Positions 40,846-50,741 of a DNA stretch of 64,000 bases are shown in pieces (position 1 is the stretch's first letter; every line of letters starts with the position of its first letter). This DNA is from an uncultured eubacterium 1-6. Its GTDB lineage: Bacteria; Bacillota; Clostridia; Lachnospirales; Lachnospiraceae. The notes beneath the pieces are model-generated. The model saw only the letters and a list, made by a program, of their open reading frames with translations, ran no database searches and was not told the DNA's origin. A program made the translations under genes and the position numbers. The DNA is taken from contig CAIFEZ010000010.1 of the NCBI GenBank assembly GCA_903789595.1, positions 1-64,000 of the forward strand, read 5' to 3'.

Positions 40846-43800
40846 ATGCTTCAGATAAAAAACATCAGCAAGGAGTACCGGACCGGAGATCTGGTACAGA
40901 AGGCGCTGGATCATGTGAGTCTGGAACTTCGGGACAGCGAGTTCGTGGCGGTCTTAGGGCCGAGCGGATCCGGAAAGACGACGTTACTGAACATTGTGGG
41001 AGGTCTGGACCGCTATGACAGCGGGGATCTGGTGATCAACGGGATCTCTACGAAGAAATATAAGGACAGGGACTGGGACTCCTATCGGAATCATACGATC
41101 GGGTTTGTCTTTCAGAGCTACAACCTGATCATGCACCAGAGCGTGCTGGCCAATGTGGAGCTGGCGCTGTCGATCTCGGGCGTCTCCGGAAATGAGAGAC
41201 GGGAGAGATCCCTGGAGGCGCTCCGCAGGGTAGGACTTGCGGGTCAGGAGCACAAGAAGCCGTCACAGCTGTCCGGCGGACAGATGCAGAGGGTGGCCAT
41301 AGCCAGAGCACTTGTGAACGATCCGGACATTGTGCTGGCGGATGAGCCGACCGGCGCGCTTGACACGGAGACCAGTATTCAGGTCATGGATATCCTGAAG
41401 GAGGTGGCGAAGGACCGGCTGGTCGTCATGGTGACGCACAATCCCGACCTTGCACAGAAATATGCCACACGGATTGTGACCATCAAGGATGGCCGGATCC
41501 TTTCGGACACCAACCCGCCGGAAACCGGACGAGAAGAGATGCCGGCGGTTCATCGGAACATGGGAAAAGCCGCCATGTCTTTTTTTACCGCGCTGGCGCT
41601 CAGCGGCAACAACCTTCGGACGAAAAAGGCGAGAACACTGCTGGTCTCCTTTGCGGGATCCATCGGTATCATCGGCATCGCGCTGATTCTCGCCCTCTCG
41701 AGCGGCGCCAACCGCTTCATACAGACCCAGGAGGCGGAGACTCTGGCAGTGTATCCGCTTCAGATCGAGAAGACCGGATATGATCTGACCTCCATGATGC
41801 AGAGCATGAGCGGCGGCTCCGGCGGCCTCATGGGCGGCAGCAGTGAAAAAACCTACACAGATGCGGTCGGCGTGGATGAAACAGCGGACCAGATGCTGAA
41901 GGAGGTCAGCACCAACGACCTGGGTTCGTTGAAAAAATACCTCGACAGCGAGAAAAGCGAAATTGAGAATTATGTAAATGCCATTGAGTACAGCTATGGG
42001 ATAACGCCGCAGATTTATTCCGTGGATGCGGACTCGGCGGAACAGCTGAATCCGAATCATCTGTTTGATTCTCTTTCTTCCGATAATATGGGCGACATGG
42101 GAATCACGGGAATGATGACCAGTTCCCTCAGCGTGGACCTCTTCAGCAAGCTTCCGACCTCGGAACAGCTCTATAAGGATTCCTATGACCTGAAGGCGGG
42201 CCACTGGCCCGAGAAGGACTCGGATCTTGTCCTCGTTCTGAACGGGAACGGCGAGGTCAGCGACGTGCTGCTGTATGCGACTGGACTTCGGGACAGGAAG
42301 GAGCTGGAGCAGCGGATCGAGGATTTTGCGGATGGAAAAAAGAACACGAACGCTGTTGTGAGAGAAACGTCTGAGAGCTCGGCGCAGGAGGGCAGCACCA
42401 TAAAAAACAGCAGCACGGCAGAAAGCGGCAGTGAGAATCAGGACAGCAATGAAACCTCCGTGTATGCGTACAGAGATTTCCTCGGCAAGAGCTTCCGGCT
42501 GGTGAATGCCTGTGATTATTACACCCGCGACGATACTTATAATGTATGGACCGATCAGAGCGGCGACGGGGATTTTGTGAAGAAGCTTGCGGAAAACGGG
42601 AAGAAACTGACGATCACGGGAATCGTACAGCCGAAGAAGGGATCCATGTCGGAGGCTCTGAGCACCGGAATCGCTTACTCTCCGCTGCTGGAGGAGGAGC
42701 TGATGAAGGAAGCTGCCCAAAGCGAGGTGGTGAAGGATCAGCTGAAAAATCCGGAGGTCAATGTCCTGACAGGGAAGAAATTTTCTGATGAGAATGCTTC
42801 CTCGGATCTGGATCTGAGCAGGCTTTTCTCCATCGACGGGGATGCCCTCCAGAAGGCATTTTCCTCGAATGCGCAGTCGATTTTGCCGGACAGCCTGAAT
42901 CTGGACCAGATCGTGCAGAATCTGAACCTTCAGAATCTGGATTTCAGCGGCCTGGATCTGGCGAACAGCATCGACCCGTCGGCGATTCAGAGTGCGATGC
43001 CGGACCTCGGCAGTCTGGATCTTGCGGGACTCCTGTCAAAGGTACAGGTGCATGTGACCGGGGAGCAGCTTCAGAGTCTGTTTCAGGAAGCGGCGAAGGG
43101 CTATCTGGAAAGCATGGCCAGTGACCCTTCTACCGACTACACGAAGCTTGGCAGCGCATTTGCAGAGTATCTTCGGTCGGAGACGGGCAGGACGGCGGTT
43201 CAGACCGAGATGCAGAAGATTCTCGATGCCAATAAGGAAAACCTCATTACCCGGGACGATGTGGTGCAGATGGCATCCGAAATATTCAACGGATATTCAG
43301 AGTATGTAAAAACACATCTGTCTGATGATCCCCTGAGCCCGGACGGGTTCCGGAACTGGCTGAACTCCTCCGATGCAGAGGATACTGTCAGCAGAGCTTT
43401 TTCCGCCATTACGGACAAGCTCAGTCAATTTGCGGTGACCGGTGAACAGGCGGCGTCTATGACGGACGCGCTTCAGAAGAGCTATGACGGGTGGGCCGGC
43501 GAGAACAATGCGCCGCAGCTGTCAAAGGCAGCGGATTCCTTCACTTCGTATCTGCAGTCTGAGGATGCCCAGAAGCTTCTTCTGCATGCGGCGGGGCAGA
43601 TGATTGATACGAGCGGACTTCAGAGCGCCCTTTCCGATACGCTTCAGAGCACGGTCAGCGCGCTGGTTCAGGCGGTCACCGCGCAGATCGGAAGCGCGAT
43701 CACATCGGCCATGAGCAGCATGACCGGGCAGCTTCAGCAGGCTCTCACGCAGGCGCTCGGTCAGACGGTCAGCGCGATATCCGGGAACATGGAGAAGATG

Positions 43801-44520
43801 TTCCAGATTGATCCGGACCAGCTAGCGTCTGCTTTTCGGGCAAACATGGACGCGGGTCAGCTGCAGAAGCTGATGAGCTCCATGATGCAGGGAAGCAGCA
43901 GCTCTCTGGAGAATAATCTGTCTGCCCTCGGGTATGCCGATCCGGATGAGCCCTCGGGGATCAACATCTATCCGAAGGATTTCAAGGCAAAAAACGAGGT
44001 CGTGAACATCCTGACCTCCTACAACAAACAGATGGAGAAGGAAGGACAGGACGATAAGGTGATCACCTACACGGATATGGTTACGGCCATGATGTCATCC
44101 GTCACGAAGATCATCGACACCATCAGCTATGTTCTGATCGCCTTTGTGGCAATCTCTCTTGTCGTTTCTTCTATTATGATAGGGGTAATCACGTACATCA
44201 GCGTGCTGGAGCGGAGAAAGGAGATCGGAATCCTGCGGGCGATGGGGGCGTCCCGCCACAACGTCGCGCAGGTGTTCAATGCGGAGACCTTTATCACCGG
44301 CATTCTGGCCGGAGGCATCGGCGTCGGCGTGACACTGCTGCTCACGATTCCTGTCAATGCGCTGATCCTTCGGGTGACCGGGCAGGAGATTCACGCGGCG
44401 CTGCCGCCGACGGCGGCTGTGATGCTGGTCGCGCTCAGCGTGGCGCTGACCATGATCGCCGGTCTGATTCCGTCGCGGAAGGCGTCCAGAAGCGACCCGG
44501 TGACGGCGCTAAGGAGCTGA
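40846..44520 (+). CDS. large MacB-like ABC transporter, ATPase-permease fusion
   Basis: 1224 residues. Residues 1-230 are a MacB/LolD-type ATPase (LGPSGSGKTTLLNIVGGLD, FVFQSYNLI, QLSGGQMQRVAIARAL, VLADEPTGALD). A first membrane helix follows (about 265-290, GIIGIALILALSSGANRFI), then an unusually long extracytoplasmic region of about 800 residues rich in Ser/Gln/Ala/Asp with predicted helices, and a FtsX-like C-terminus with three helices (IIDTISYVLIAFVAISLVVSS onward; the conserved RRKEIGILRAMGASRHNVAQVF; LALTMIAGLIPSRKASRSDP). Such proteins work by mechanical movement rather than classical transport. AAGGAGAAAG precedes the ATG. Related very large forms occur in Firmicutes; substrate unknown. 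Confidence 0.9.
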   Translation: MLQIKNISKEYRTGDLVQKALDHVSLELRDSEFVAVLGPSGSGKTTLLNIVGGLDRYDSGDLVINGISTKKYKDRDWDSYRNHTIGFVFQSYNLIMHQSVLANVELALSISGVSGNERRERSLEALRRVGLAGQEHKKPSQLSGGQMQRVAIARALVNDPDIVLADEPTGALDTETSIQVMDILKEVAKDRLVVMVTHNPDLAQKYATRIVTIKDGRILSDTNPPETGREEMPAVHRNMGKAAMSFFTALALSGNNLRTKKARTLLVSFAGSIGIIGIALILALSSGANRFIQTQEAETLAVYPLQIEKTGYDLTSMMQSMSGGSGGLMGGSSEKTYTDAVGVDETADQMLKEVSTNDLGSLKKYLDSEKSEIENYVNAIEYSYGITPQIYSVDADSAEQLNPNHLFDSLSSDNMGDMGITGMMTSSLSVDLFSKLPTSEQLYKDSYDLKAGHWPEKDSDLVLVLNGNGEVSDVLLYATGLRDRKELEQRIEDFADGKKNTNAVVRETSESSAQEGSTIKNSSTAESGSENQDSNETSVYAYRDFLGKSFRLVNACDYYTRDDTYNVWTDQSGDGDFVKKLAENGKKLTITGIVQPKKGSMSEALSTGIAYSPLLEEELMKEAAQSEVVKDQLKNPEVNVLTGKKFSDENASSDLDLSRLFSIDGDALQKAFSSNAQSILPDSLNLDQIVQNLNLQNLDFSGLDLANSIDPSAIQSAMPDLGSLDLAGLLSKVQVHVTGEQLQSLFQEAAKGYLESMASDPSTDYTKLGSAFAEYLRSETGRTAVQTEMQKILDANKENLITRDDVVQMASEIFNGYSEYVKTHLSDDPLSPDGFRNWLNSSDAEDTVSRAFSAITDKLSQFAVTGEQAASMTDALQKSYDGWAGENNAPQLSKAADSFTSYLQSEDAQKLLLHAAGQMIDTSGLQSALSDTLQSTVSALVQAVTAQIGSAITSAMSSMTGQLQQALTQALGQTVSAISGNMEKMFQIDPDQLASAFRANMDAGQLQKLMSSMMQGSSSSLENNLSALGYADPDEPSGINIYPKDFKAKNEVVNILTSYNKQMEKEGQDDKVITYTDMVTAMMSSVTKIIDTISYVLIAFVAISLVVSSIMIGVITYISVLERRKEIGILRAMGASRHNVAQVFNAETFITGILAGGIGVGVTLLLTIPVNALILRVTGQEIHAALPPTAAVMLVALSVALTMIAGLIPSRKASRSDPVTALRS

Positions 44521-44601
44521 AGACAACAGACCCTGTCCATGGTGCAGAACTATTCTTGCGTGAGCAATCGTGTACAGTAAGAAAAAACAATTCAGGATAT
44601 T

Positions 44602-44629
44602 GAGTTTACCACTGGAATGTGGTAAACTC
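44602..44629. other. perfect inverted repeat before putP
   Basis: GAGTTTACCAC, 6 nt, GTGGTAAACTC. No T-run on +, so an operator or the terminator of the ABC gene read with a weak tail. The 323-bp gap (44521-44843) otherwise shows no gene. Confidence 0.5.
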
Positions 44630-44843
44630 ACCACGATACATTCGGAAATCTCATAATATGTATGCGGATTTGTAATGATTGCGCCGCAGCAGATCTTCGG
44701 GGCGTGTGTGACCTTTGATTTCAGGATGATGCCTGTGATGCTTCATACTGCCGGCAGAAACGCATGCTGTGCGTTTTCGGTCTGTATATATCCGGAGATT
44801 TTCGTGTATCATACAGGATCTTATAAAGAAATGAGGGAGAGAG

Positions 44844-46376
44844 ATGACAAGTTCACAGGTTGGAATTCTGATCGTCATGATCGTGTATCTGCTTGGTATG
44901 CTGGCGATCGGATTCGTAGTGGCAAAGCAAAATGAGAACATCAGTGATTTTTACCTCGGAGGCAGAAAGCTCGGGCCGATTGTGACCGCGATGAGCGCGG
45001 AGGCGTCGGATATGAGCTCCTACCTGCTGATGGGACTGCCCGGACTGGCTTATCTGTCCGGAATGGCGGACGTTGGCTGGACCTGCATCGGCCTTGCGGC
45101 GGGCACCTATATCAACTGGCTGATCGTGGCGAAGAGGATCCGGCGCTATACCGCGAGGATCGGTTCGATCACGATTCCCGATTTTTTCTCGGACCGCTAC
45201 CAGGATAAACACAGAGTCCTGATGTTGATCGCGGCGTGCATCATCATCATTTTCTTCATTCCGTACACAGGCTCGGGCTTCGCGGCGTGCGGAAAGCTTT
45301 TTTCCAGCCTGTTCTCGGTGGATTATCACATCGCGATGGTGATCAGCGCGGCGGTTATCATTTCCTATACGCTGACCGGAGGATTTCTTGCAGCCAGCCT
45401 GACAGACCTGATTCAGAGTATTGTCATGACGGTGGCCCTGATCATTATACTGCTCTTCGGCATCAGTCAGGCCGGAGGAATGGATGCGGTAATTTCGAAC
45501 GCAAAGACCCTCCCGGGTTACTTCAGCATGGCGCAGAGCTATAATCCGACCACCGGAAAGGCTTCCCCCTATGGTATCGTGACCATTATCTCAACGCTCG
45601 CATGGGGACTCGGATACTTTGGTATGCCGCACATTCTGCTTCGGTTCATGGCGATTGAGGACGACAGCAAGCTGAAGATTTCCAGAAGAGTTGCTTCCAT
45701 ATGGGTAGTGATCTCCATGGGTATCGCGGCTATGATCGGTATCGTCGGCCTTGGCATGACAAAGGCGGGCGTGGTTCCCTATCTGGAGGGTTCCGCTTCC
45801 GAGACCATCATCGTCAAGGTATCCGCGCTTCTGAGCGAACACGGCGTCATTGCCGCTGTATTCGCGGGAATCGTCCTCTCCGGCATACTCGCGGCCACGA
45901 TGTCAACCTCGGACTCCCAGCTGCTGGCGGCTTCTTCGTCTGTATCTGAGAACATCATCCATGAGTTTTTTCATCTGGATCTGGATGAGAAAAAGCTGAT
46001 GATGATCGCCCGTTTCAGTCTTGCGATCATCGCCGTGATCGGCGTGGGTATTGCCTGGAATCCGAACAGCTCTGTCTTCGGCATCGTGTCCTTCGCGTGG
46101 GCGGGCTTCGGCGCAACTTTCGGACCTGTCGTGCTTCTGGCGCTTTTCTGGAGACGGTCGAATAAATACGGAGCCTTCTTCGGAATGCTCAGCGGCGGCA
46201 TCATGGTATTCGTATGGAAATACGCGGTTCGTCCGATCGGCGGAGCATGGAATATCTATGAACTGCTTCCTGCATTCCTTGTCGCGATTGCTGTGAATAT
46301 CATCGTCAGCCTGGCGACTCCGGCTCCGGAGAAGGAGATTACCGAGATCTTCGATGAGATGAAAAAAATCGGCTGA
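44844..46376 (+). CDS. putP: sodium/proline symporter
   Basis: Sodium:solute symporter family, 510 residues, about 13 membrane helices. Close to PutP: FYLGGRKLGPIVTAMSAEASDMSSYLLMGLPG holds the sodium/proline site, SITIPDFFSDRY and WGLGYFGMPHILLRFMAI follow, and SGILAATMSTSDSQLLAASS is the second sodium site region. AGGGAGAGAG precedes the ATG. Imports proline for nutrition or osmotic balance. Stands alone between the ABC gene and the T-box leader. Confidence 0.93.
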   Translation: MTSSQVGILIVMIVYLLGMLAIGFVVAKQNENISDFYLGGRKLGPIVTAMSAEASDMSSYLLMGLPGLAYLSGMADVGWTCIGLAAGTYINWLIVAKRIRRYTARIGSITIPDFFSDRYQDKHRVLMLIAACIIIIFFIPYTGSGFAACGKLFSSLFSVDYHIAMVISAAVIISYTLTGGFLAASLTDLIQSIVMTVALIIILLFGISQAGGMDAVISNAKTLPGYFSMAQSYNPTTGKASPYGIVTIISTLAWGLGYFGMPHILLRFMAIEDDSKLKISRRVASIWVVISMGIAAMIGIVGLGMTKAGVVPYLEGSASETIIVKVSALLSEHGVIAAVFAGIVLSGILAATMSTSDSQLLAASSSVSENIIHEFFHLDLDEKKLMMIARFSLAIIAVIGVGIAWNPNSSVFGIVSFAWAGFGATFGPVVLLALFWRRSNKYGAFFGMLSGGIMVFVWKYAVRPIGGAWNIYELLPAFLVAIAVNIIVSLATPAPEKEITEIFDEMKKIG

Positions 46377-46406
46377 TTTTTCGCATTTTCGTACTGTTTT
46401 CGGCGG

Positions 46407-46435
46407 TTGACTTTTCCCGAACAAGATGTTATCGT
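46407..46435 (+). promoter_or_regulatory. promoter of the leuA T-box transcript
   Basis: TTGACT (46407-46412), 17-nt spacer, TATCGT (46430-46435). The transcript would begin near 46442, just before stem I of the T-box. Confidence 0.5.
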
Positions 46436-46439
46436 AGGG

Positions 46440-46786
46440 TACAGTTAAATACGTTGATGAGGAATAGTACATCAGTGATCGGAATACAGAGAGCTGCCGG
46501 GTGGTGTGAGGCAGCAGAAGATACTTTTGGAACTGCCCTCTGAGTGGCTGCCCGAAATCTTTTCCGGAATGATCTATCCTATTATTGTTGGGAAGTGAGA
46601 TCATTATTGGGAAATGAGATTAGACGCAGACGGATGCCCACCGTTACAGGGGTGAGGATATGTATGTATCCGGTTGAGAGCACGGGAAACCGTGAAGAAG
46701 AGTGGTACCGCGCAAGGTTCCTGTTATTCCAGGTGATGAACAGCCTTACGTCTCTTGCAGCTGACAGGAGACGCAGGGCTTTTTTC
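46440..46786 (+). promoter_or_regulatory. T-box leader, leucine-specific
   Basis: Transcription-attenuating T-box: GATGAGGAATAGTA near the base of stem I, AGAGAGCTGCCGGGTGGTG in its middle, the conserved TGGTACCGCG T-box bulge (46703-46712), and a terminator CGTCTC/GAGACG (46749-46773) followed by TTTTTT (46780-46785). The segment CCCTCTGAGTGG places CTC (Leu, 46538-46540) at the specifier position, which matches the gene controlled. Uncharged tRNA-Leu would let transcription continue into leuA. Confidence 0.9.
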
Positions 46787-46914
46787 TTTCCCTTCTTTTC
46801 CAGTCAGAAAAAGCAAAACCTTCTCTCCTGTGTCGTGCAGGCACACGGGTCGGGGCTTTTGCCGTTCCTTTTTGTTTGTCTTGGAAATGTCTTGAATTAA
46901 GGAGGACTGCAATT

Positions 46915-48576
46915 ATGATGAATTACAAAAAGTATCAGAAACAGTACTATATGCCGCCCGTCGAGTGCAACGACTGGGTGAAGAAGGACGCGATTGAGAA
47001 GGCACCGGTATGGTGCTCCGTCGATCTGCGCGACGGCAATCAGGCACTCGTGATCCCGATGGATCTTGACACAAAGATTGAATTTTTCAAGATGCTCTGC
47101 GAGGTCGGTTTCAAGGAGATCGAGGTCGGATTTCCGGCCGCTTCCGAGACAGAGTTTGTTTTTCTCCGCCGCCTCATTGAGGAGAACCTGATTCCGGACG
47201 ATGTGACCGTTCAGGTTCTGACGCAGGCCAGAGAGCATATCATCAAGAGAACCTTTGAGGCCCTGAAGGGATGCAAAAACGCGATCGTGCACGTGTACAA
47301 TTCCACTTCCTTCGCCCAGAGACAGCAGGTGTTCAAGAAGGATAAGGAGCACATCAAGCAGATCGCCGTGGAGGGTGCCGAGCTTCTGAAGAAGCTGACC
47401 GAAGAGGCGGGAGAGAAGTACCGCTTCGAGTACAGTCCGGAGAGCTTCACCGGAACGGAGCCGGAATACGCGCTTGAGGTCTGCAACGCGGTTCTGGACG
47501 TATGGCAGCCGACCACTGACAGGAAGGCGATCATCAATCTTCCGAGCACGGTTGAGCTTTCCATGCCGCATGTGTACGCACAGCAGGTGGAGTACATGAG
47601 CAAGAACCTGAAGTACCGTGACAATGTAGTGCTCTCTCTTCATCCGCATAATGACCGCGGAAGCGGAGTGGCAGACGCGGAGCTCGGTGTGCTTGCCGGC
47701 GCGGACCGCGTGGAGGGGACGCTTTTCGGGAACGGAGAGAGAACCGGAAATGTAGACATCATTACGCTTGCGATGAACCTCTATATGCAGGGAACGGATC
47801 CGAAGATGCATTTCGACAACATGCCGGAGATCTGCCGGAAGTATGAGGAGTTCACGGGCATGGAAGTCAATCCGAGAAGCCCGTACTGCGGAAAGCTCGT
47901 TTTCGCCGCATTCTCCGGCTCTCATCAGGACGCGATCGCGAAGGGCATGCACTGGAGAGAGGAAAAGGATCCGGATCACTGGACTGTTCCGTATCTGCCC
48001 ATCGATCCGACCGATATCGGAAGAAGCTACGACAAGGATGTCATCCGCATCAACAGCCAGTCCGGCAAGGGCGGCGTGGGATATGTCCTTGAGACAAATT
48101 ATGATCTCATCCTTCCGAAGAAAATGCGTGAGGCCATGGGATACGCGGCAAAGGATCTCTCCGATCATCTCCACAAGGAGCTGCAGCCCGACGAGATCTT
48201 CAGTCTCTTCAAGGAGAAATTCGAGAATATTCAGGAGCCGCTTTCCATTCACGGCGTTCATTTCAGACAGCTGGACGACGGAAAGATCGAGGCGAGCGTC
48301 AACTCCAGAAACGGGAGCGGAGATTACAGCGTTACCGTCGCCGAAGGAAACGGACGTCTCGACGCGGTCAGCAATGCGCTGAAGAAGGCGCACGGCTTCG
48401 AGTATCAGCTTTCCACCTATCAGGAGCATGCGCTTTCCAAGAGCTCCAGCTCGAACGCCATCGCGTATGTGGGAATCACGAAACCGGACGGCACACAGGC
48501 GTGGGGCGCCGCGGTGGATCCGGATATCATCCGCGCGTCAATCGACGCGCTGATTACAGCGATCAATAATCGGTGA
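46915..48576 (+). CDS. leuA: 2-isopropylmalate synthase
   Basis: First committed enzyme of leucine synthesis: acetyl-CoA plus 2-oxoisovalerate. 554 residues, the longer LeuA type with a C-terminal leucine-binding regulatory domain (about 430-554). Catalytic barrel motifs: CSVDLRDGNQAL, EIEVGFPAAS, SLHPHNDRGSGVADAELG with metal His pair, RVEGTLFGNGERTGN. AAGGAGG precedes the ATG at 46915; the longer frame from 46876 runs through that site and is not real. Controlled by the leucine T-box and, at protein level, probably by leucine feedback. Confidence 0.95.
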   Translation: MMNYKKYQKQYYMPPVECNDWVKKDAIEKAPVWCSVDLRDGNQALVIPMDLDTKIEFFKMLCEVGFKEIEVGFPAASETEFVFLRRLIEENLIPDDVTVQVLTQAREHIIKRTFEALKGCKNAIVHVYNSTSFAQRQQVFKKDKEHIKQIAVEGAELLKKLTEEAGEKYRFEYSPESFTGTEPEYALEVCNAVLDVWQPTTDRKAIINLPSTVELSMPHVYAQQVEYMSKNLKYRDNVVLSLHPHNDRGSGVADAELGVLAGADRVEGTLFGNGERTGNVDIITLAMNLYMQGTDPKMHFDNMPEICRKYEEFTGMEVNPRSPYCGKLVFAAFSGSHQDAIAKGMHWREEKDPDHWTVPYLPIDPTDIGRSYDKDVIRINSQSGKGGVGYVLETNYDLILPKKMREAMGYAAKDLSDHLHKELQPDEIFSLFKEKFENIQEPLSIHGVHFRQLDDGKIEASVNSRNGSGDYSVTVAEGNGRLDAVSNALKKAHGFEYQLSTYQEHALSKSSSSNAIAYVGITKPDGTQAWGAAVDPDIIRASIDALITAINNR

Positions 48577-48598
48577 GACCTTTTTCCAATTTTTCGGA

Positions 48599-48646
48599 AA
48601 CGCCGCCGCACGGACTGCATCCGCAGATTCCGGGTGGCGGCGTTTT
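48599..48646 (+). terminator. leuA terminator
   Basis: CGCCGCC (48601-48607) pairs with GGCGGCG (48636-48642), followed by TTTT. The loop of 28 nt has weak internal pairing. Ends the leuA transcript. Confidence 0.75.
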
Positions 48647-48681
48647 CCTGGTATCCGGGAGAAGTTACGGCTCACTCACTA

Positions 48682-48890
48682 CTGAAACAGCAAAGATTTT
48701 ACAGTGCCTTTGTCTGAGCATTACTGGCTGTTAGAAGTTTTATCCGTGAATTCTTCATAAGTGGATAGCGAGGACTGTTTGACGAAGGCGCTTGCGCCTG
48801 AGGAGTTCCGCAGCTTCATGAAATCAGGATAAAACTTTGTTACAGCCAGTTTGCGAAGGACAACAGGACTGTAAAATCCTTGCTGTAAAG
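48682..48890 (+). mobile_element. MITE-like palindromic element, copy 1
   Basis: About 209 bp, foldable almost end to end: outer arms CAGCAAAGATTTTACAGT and ACTGTAAAATCCTTGCTG, middle arms ACTGGCTGTTA/AAGTTTTATCC and GGATAAAACTTTGTTACAGCCAGT-type, centre GGCGCTTGCGCC. A second copy in reverse orientation lies at 55325-55534. No transposase inside; an antisense frame with KLRNSSGASAFVKQSSLST is an artefact of the repeat. Probably a non-autonomous transposable or REP-type element. Confidence 0.82.
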
Positions 48891-48918
48891 AGTAGGAGGT
48901 GAACAGTACCCGGAAGAA

Positions 48919-48943
48919 GCCGCAGTTCGCGGGCGGCGTTTTT
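48919..48943 (+). terminator. short hairpin with T-run before thrC
   Basis: GCCGC (48919-48923) with GCGGC (48933-48937), then G and TTTTT. A weak intrinsic terminator that would separate thrC from upstream transcription. Confidence 0.45.
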
Positions 48944-48949
48944 CTGCAC

Positions 48950-48978
48950 TTCACACTCAAGTTTGCTTATGTTATAAT
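48950..48978 (+). promoter_or_regulatory. thrC promoter
   Basis: TTCACA (48950-48955), 17-nt spacer, perfect TATAAT (48973-48978). The start would be near 48985, giving a leader of about 115 nt. No T-box or other leader structure was recognised there. Confidence 0.7.
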
Positions 48979-49102
48979 ACAGGCATTAGCGTTTTCGGAC
49001 AGGTTTCGATTGTTCCGGTCCGCGCCTGCTATCTACTGATACATAATACTGAAATCTATTTCATCGAGACGGCGGCAGCCATCTGACAGGAGGAACAAAC
49101 AA

Positions 49103-50593
49103 ATGCAGATTCTTTACAAGAGCACCAGAGGCGGCGAGCAGGATATTCCGGCTTCCAGAGCGGTCCTGAACGGACTTGCCTGCGACGGAGGTCTTTACGT
49201 TCCGGACAGTTTTCCGAAACTGAAGGTTTCTCTGGAGGATCTCTCGAAGATGAACTACAGAGATCTGGCTTATGAGGTGATGTCTCTGTTCCTGACGGAC
49301 TACACGGAGGAGGAGCTTCGAAGCTGCATTGATCATGCGTATGATTCCAAGTTTGATGTCCCGGAGATTGCTCCGCTGCACAAGGCGGACGGCGCGTACT
49401 TCCTGGAACTTTTTCACGGCAAGACGATTGCCTTCAAGGACATGGCCCTCTCGATTCTTCCGTATTTGATGACCACCGCGGCCAGGAAGAATAACATCAC
49501 AAACAAGATCTGCATCCTGACGGCAACCTCCGGCGATACCGGAAAGGCAGCCATGGCGGGATTTCAGGATGTTCCCGGCACGGAGATCATCGTGTTCTAT
49601 CCGGAGGGCGGGGTGAGCCCGGTTCAGGAGAGACAGATGCGCACCCAGAAGGGCGAGAACACACACGTCGTTGCCCTGAAGGGAAATTTCGACGATGCCC
49701 AGACCGGCGTGAAGAAGATCTTCGGCGACCGGGAGATGAACGCTGAGATGGCGTCTCACGGCATTCAGTTCAGCTCCGCGAATTCGATCAATATCGGTCG
49801 ACTGGTTCCGCAGGCGGCCTACTATGTATACGCCTATGCCACTCTCGTCCGCGACGGGGTGATCAAGGCAGGCGATCCCATCAACGTCGTTGTCCCGACC
49901 GGAAACTTCGGCAATATTCTCGCGGCGTACTACGCGAAACAGATCGGCCTTCCGGTCGGAAAACTGATCTGCGCGTCCAATGAGAACAAGGTTCTGTTTG
50001 ATTTCTTCTCTACCGGAATCTATGACCGGAACCGTCCGTTCATTCTGACCTCTTCCCCGTCCATGGACATCCTCGTGTCGAGCAACCTGGAGCGGCTGAT
50101 CTATCTGATCGCGGATAGAGATGCCGCGAAGACCGCATCTCTGATGAAGGCGCTTTCCGATGGCGGAAGGTATGAGATTACGCCGGAGATGAGGGCAAAG
50201 CTGTCGGATTTTGCGGGAGGATACGCATCCGAGGACGAGGTTTTTGCCACCATTCATAAGCTTTATGTGAATGATCACTATGTCATCGATCCGCACACGG
50301 CGGTCGCCGCTTCTGTATATGACGGCTATGTGAAGAAGACGGGCGATCCGACGCCGACGGTGATCGCGTCCACGGCGAGTCCGTATAAGTTCGCGAGAAA
50401 TGTTCTTCATGCGATTGACGCCGCAAAGTATGATCCGCTGACCGATCTGGAGCAGTTCGACGCTCTGCATGAGGTATCCGGCGTGAAGATCCCCGCGGCG
50501 ATCGAGGAGATCAGGACCGCGCCGATCCGCCACAGTACTGTCGCGGAGATCGGCGAAATGAAGGATGTCATCCGGAAGATGCTCGGCATCTGA
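49103..50593 (+). CDS. thrC: threonine synthase
   Basis: Pyridoxal-phosphate enzyme converting O-phosphohomoserine to threonine, 496 residues, the fungal/bacterial long type. N-terminal YKSTRGGEQDIPASRAVLNG, PLP-lysine motif HGKTIAFKDMALSILPYLM, phosphate loop TATSGDTGKAAMAGF, and GNFGNILAAYYAKQIG. AGGAGG precedes the ATG. It is not part of the B12 pathway although L-threonine is a precursor of the aminopropanol arm of B12, made by CobD; no cobD decarboxylase is in the window. Confidence 0.95.
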   Translation: MQILYKSTRGGEQDIPASRAVLNGLACDGGLYVPDSFPKLKVSLEDLSKMNYRDLAYEVMSLFLTDYTEEELRSCIDHAYDSKFDVPEIAPLHKADGAYFLELFHGKTIAFKDMALSILPYLMTTAARKNNITNKICILTATSGDTGKAAMAGFQDVPGTEIIVFYPEGGVSPVQERQMRTQKGENTHVVALKGNFDDAQTGVKKIFGDREMNAEMASHGIQFSSANSINIGRLVPQAAYYVYAYATLVRDGVIKAGDPINVVVPTGNFGNILAAYYAKQIGLPVGKLICASNENKVLFDFFSTGIYDRNRPFILTSSPSMDILVSSNLERLIYLIADRDAAKTASLMKALSDGGRYEITPEMRAKLSDFAGGYASEDEVFATIHKLYVNDHYVIDPHTAVAASVYDGYVKKTGDPTPTVIASTASPYKFARNVLHAIDAAKYDPLTDLEQFDALHEVSGVKIPAAIEEIRTAPIRHSTVAEIGEMKDVIRKMLGI

Positions 50594-50741
50594 GAGAAAA
50601 CGCGGCGCAGGAAGAAAGTCAGGCACCTGAATACCTGTCGCTGCTCTCGGCGTATCTGATAGGCGGGGATCCTGAGAGATCCCTGCCCTGTCAGTGATTT
50701 GTGAACAGAGTGACAAAATATTGACTGCAGAGGCAAGAGAG

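Noticed and set aside
46897-48429. Long - strand open frame opposite leuA
   Set aside because: Shadow of a well-conserved coding gene with high GC at third positions.
48721-48960. Small - strand protein containing KLRNSSGASAFVKQSSLST
   Set aside because: It is a reading of the MITE-like repeat; the same peptide arises wherever the element is, so it is not a real gene.
50594-50741. Cobalamin riboswitch before cobT (AGTCAGG...CCTG string)
   Set aside because: Only a B12-box-like fragment is present, directly after the thrC stop, with no room for the rest of the aptamer.
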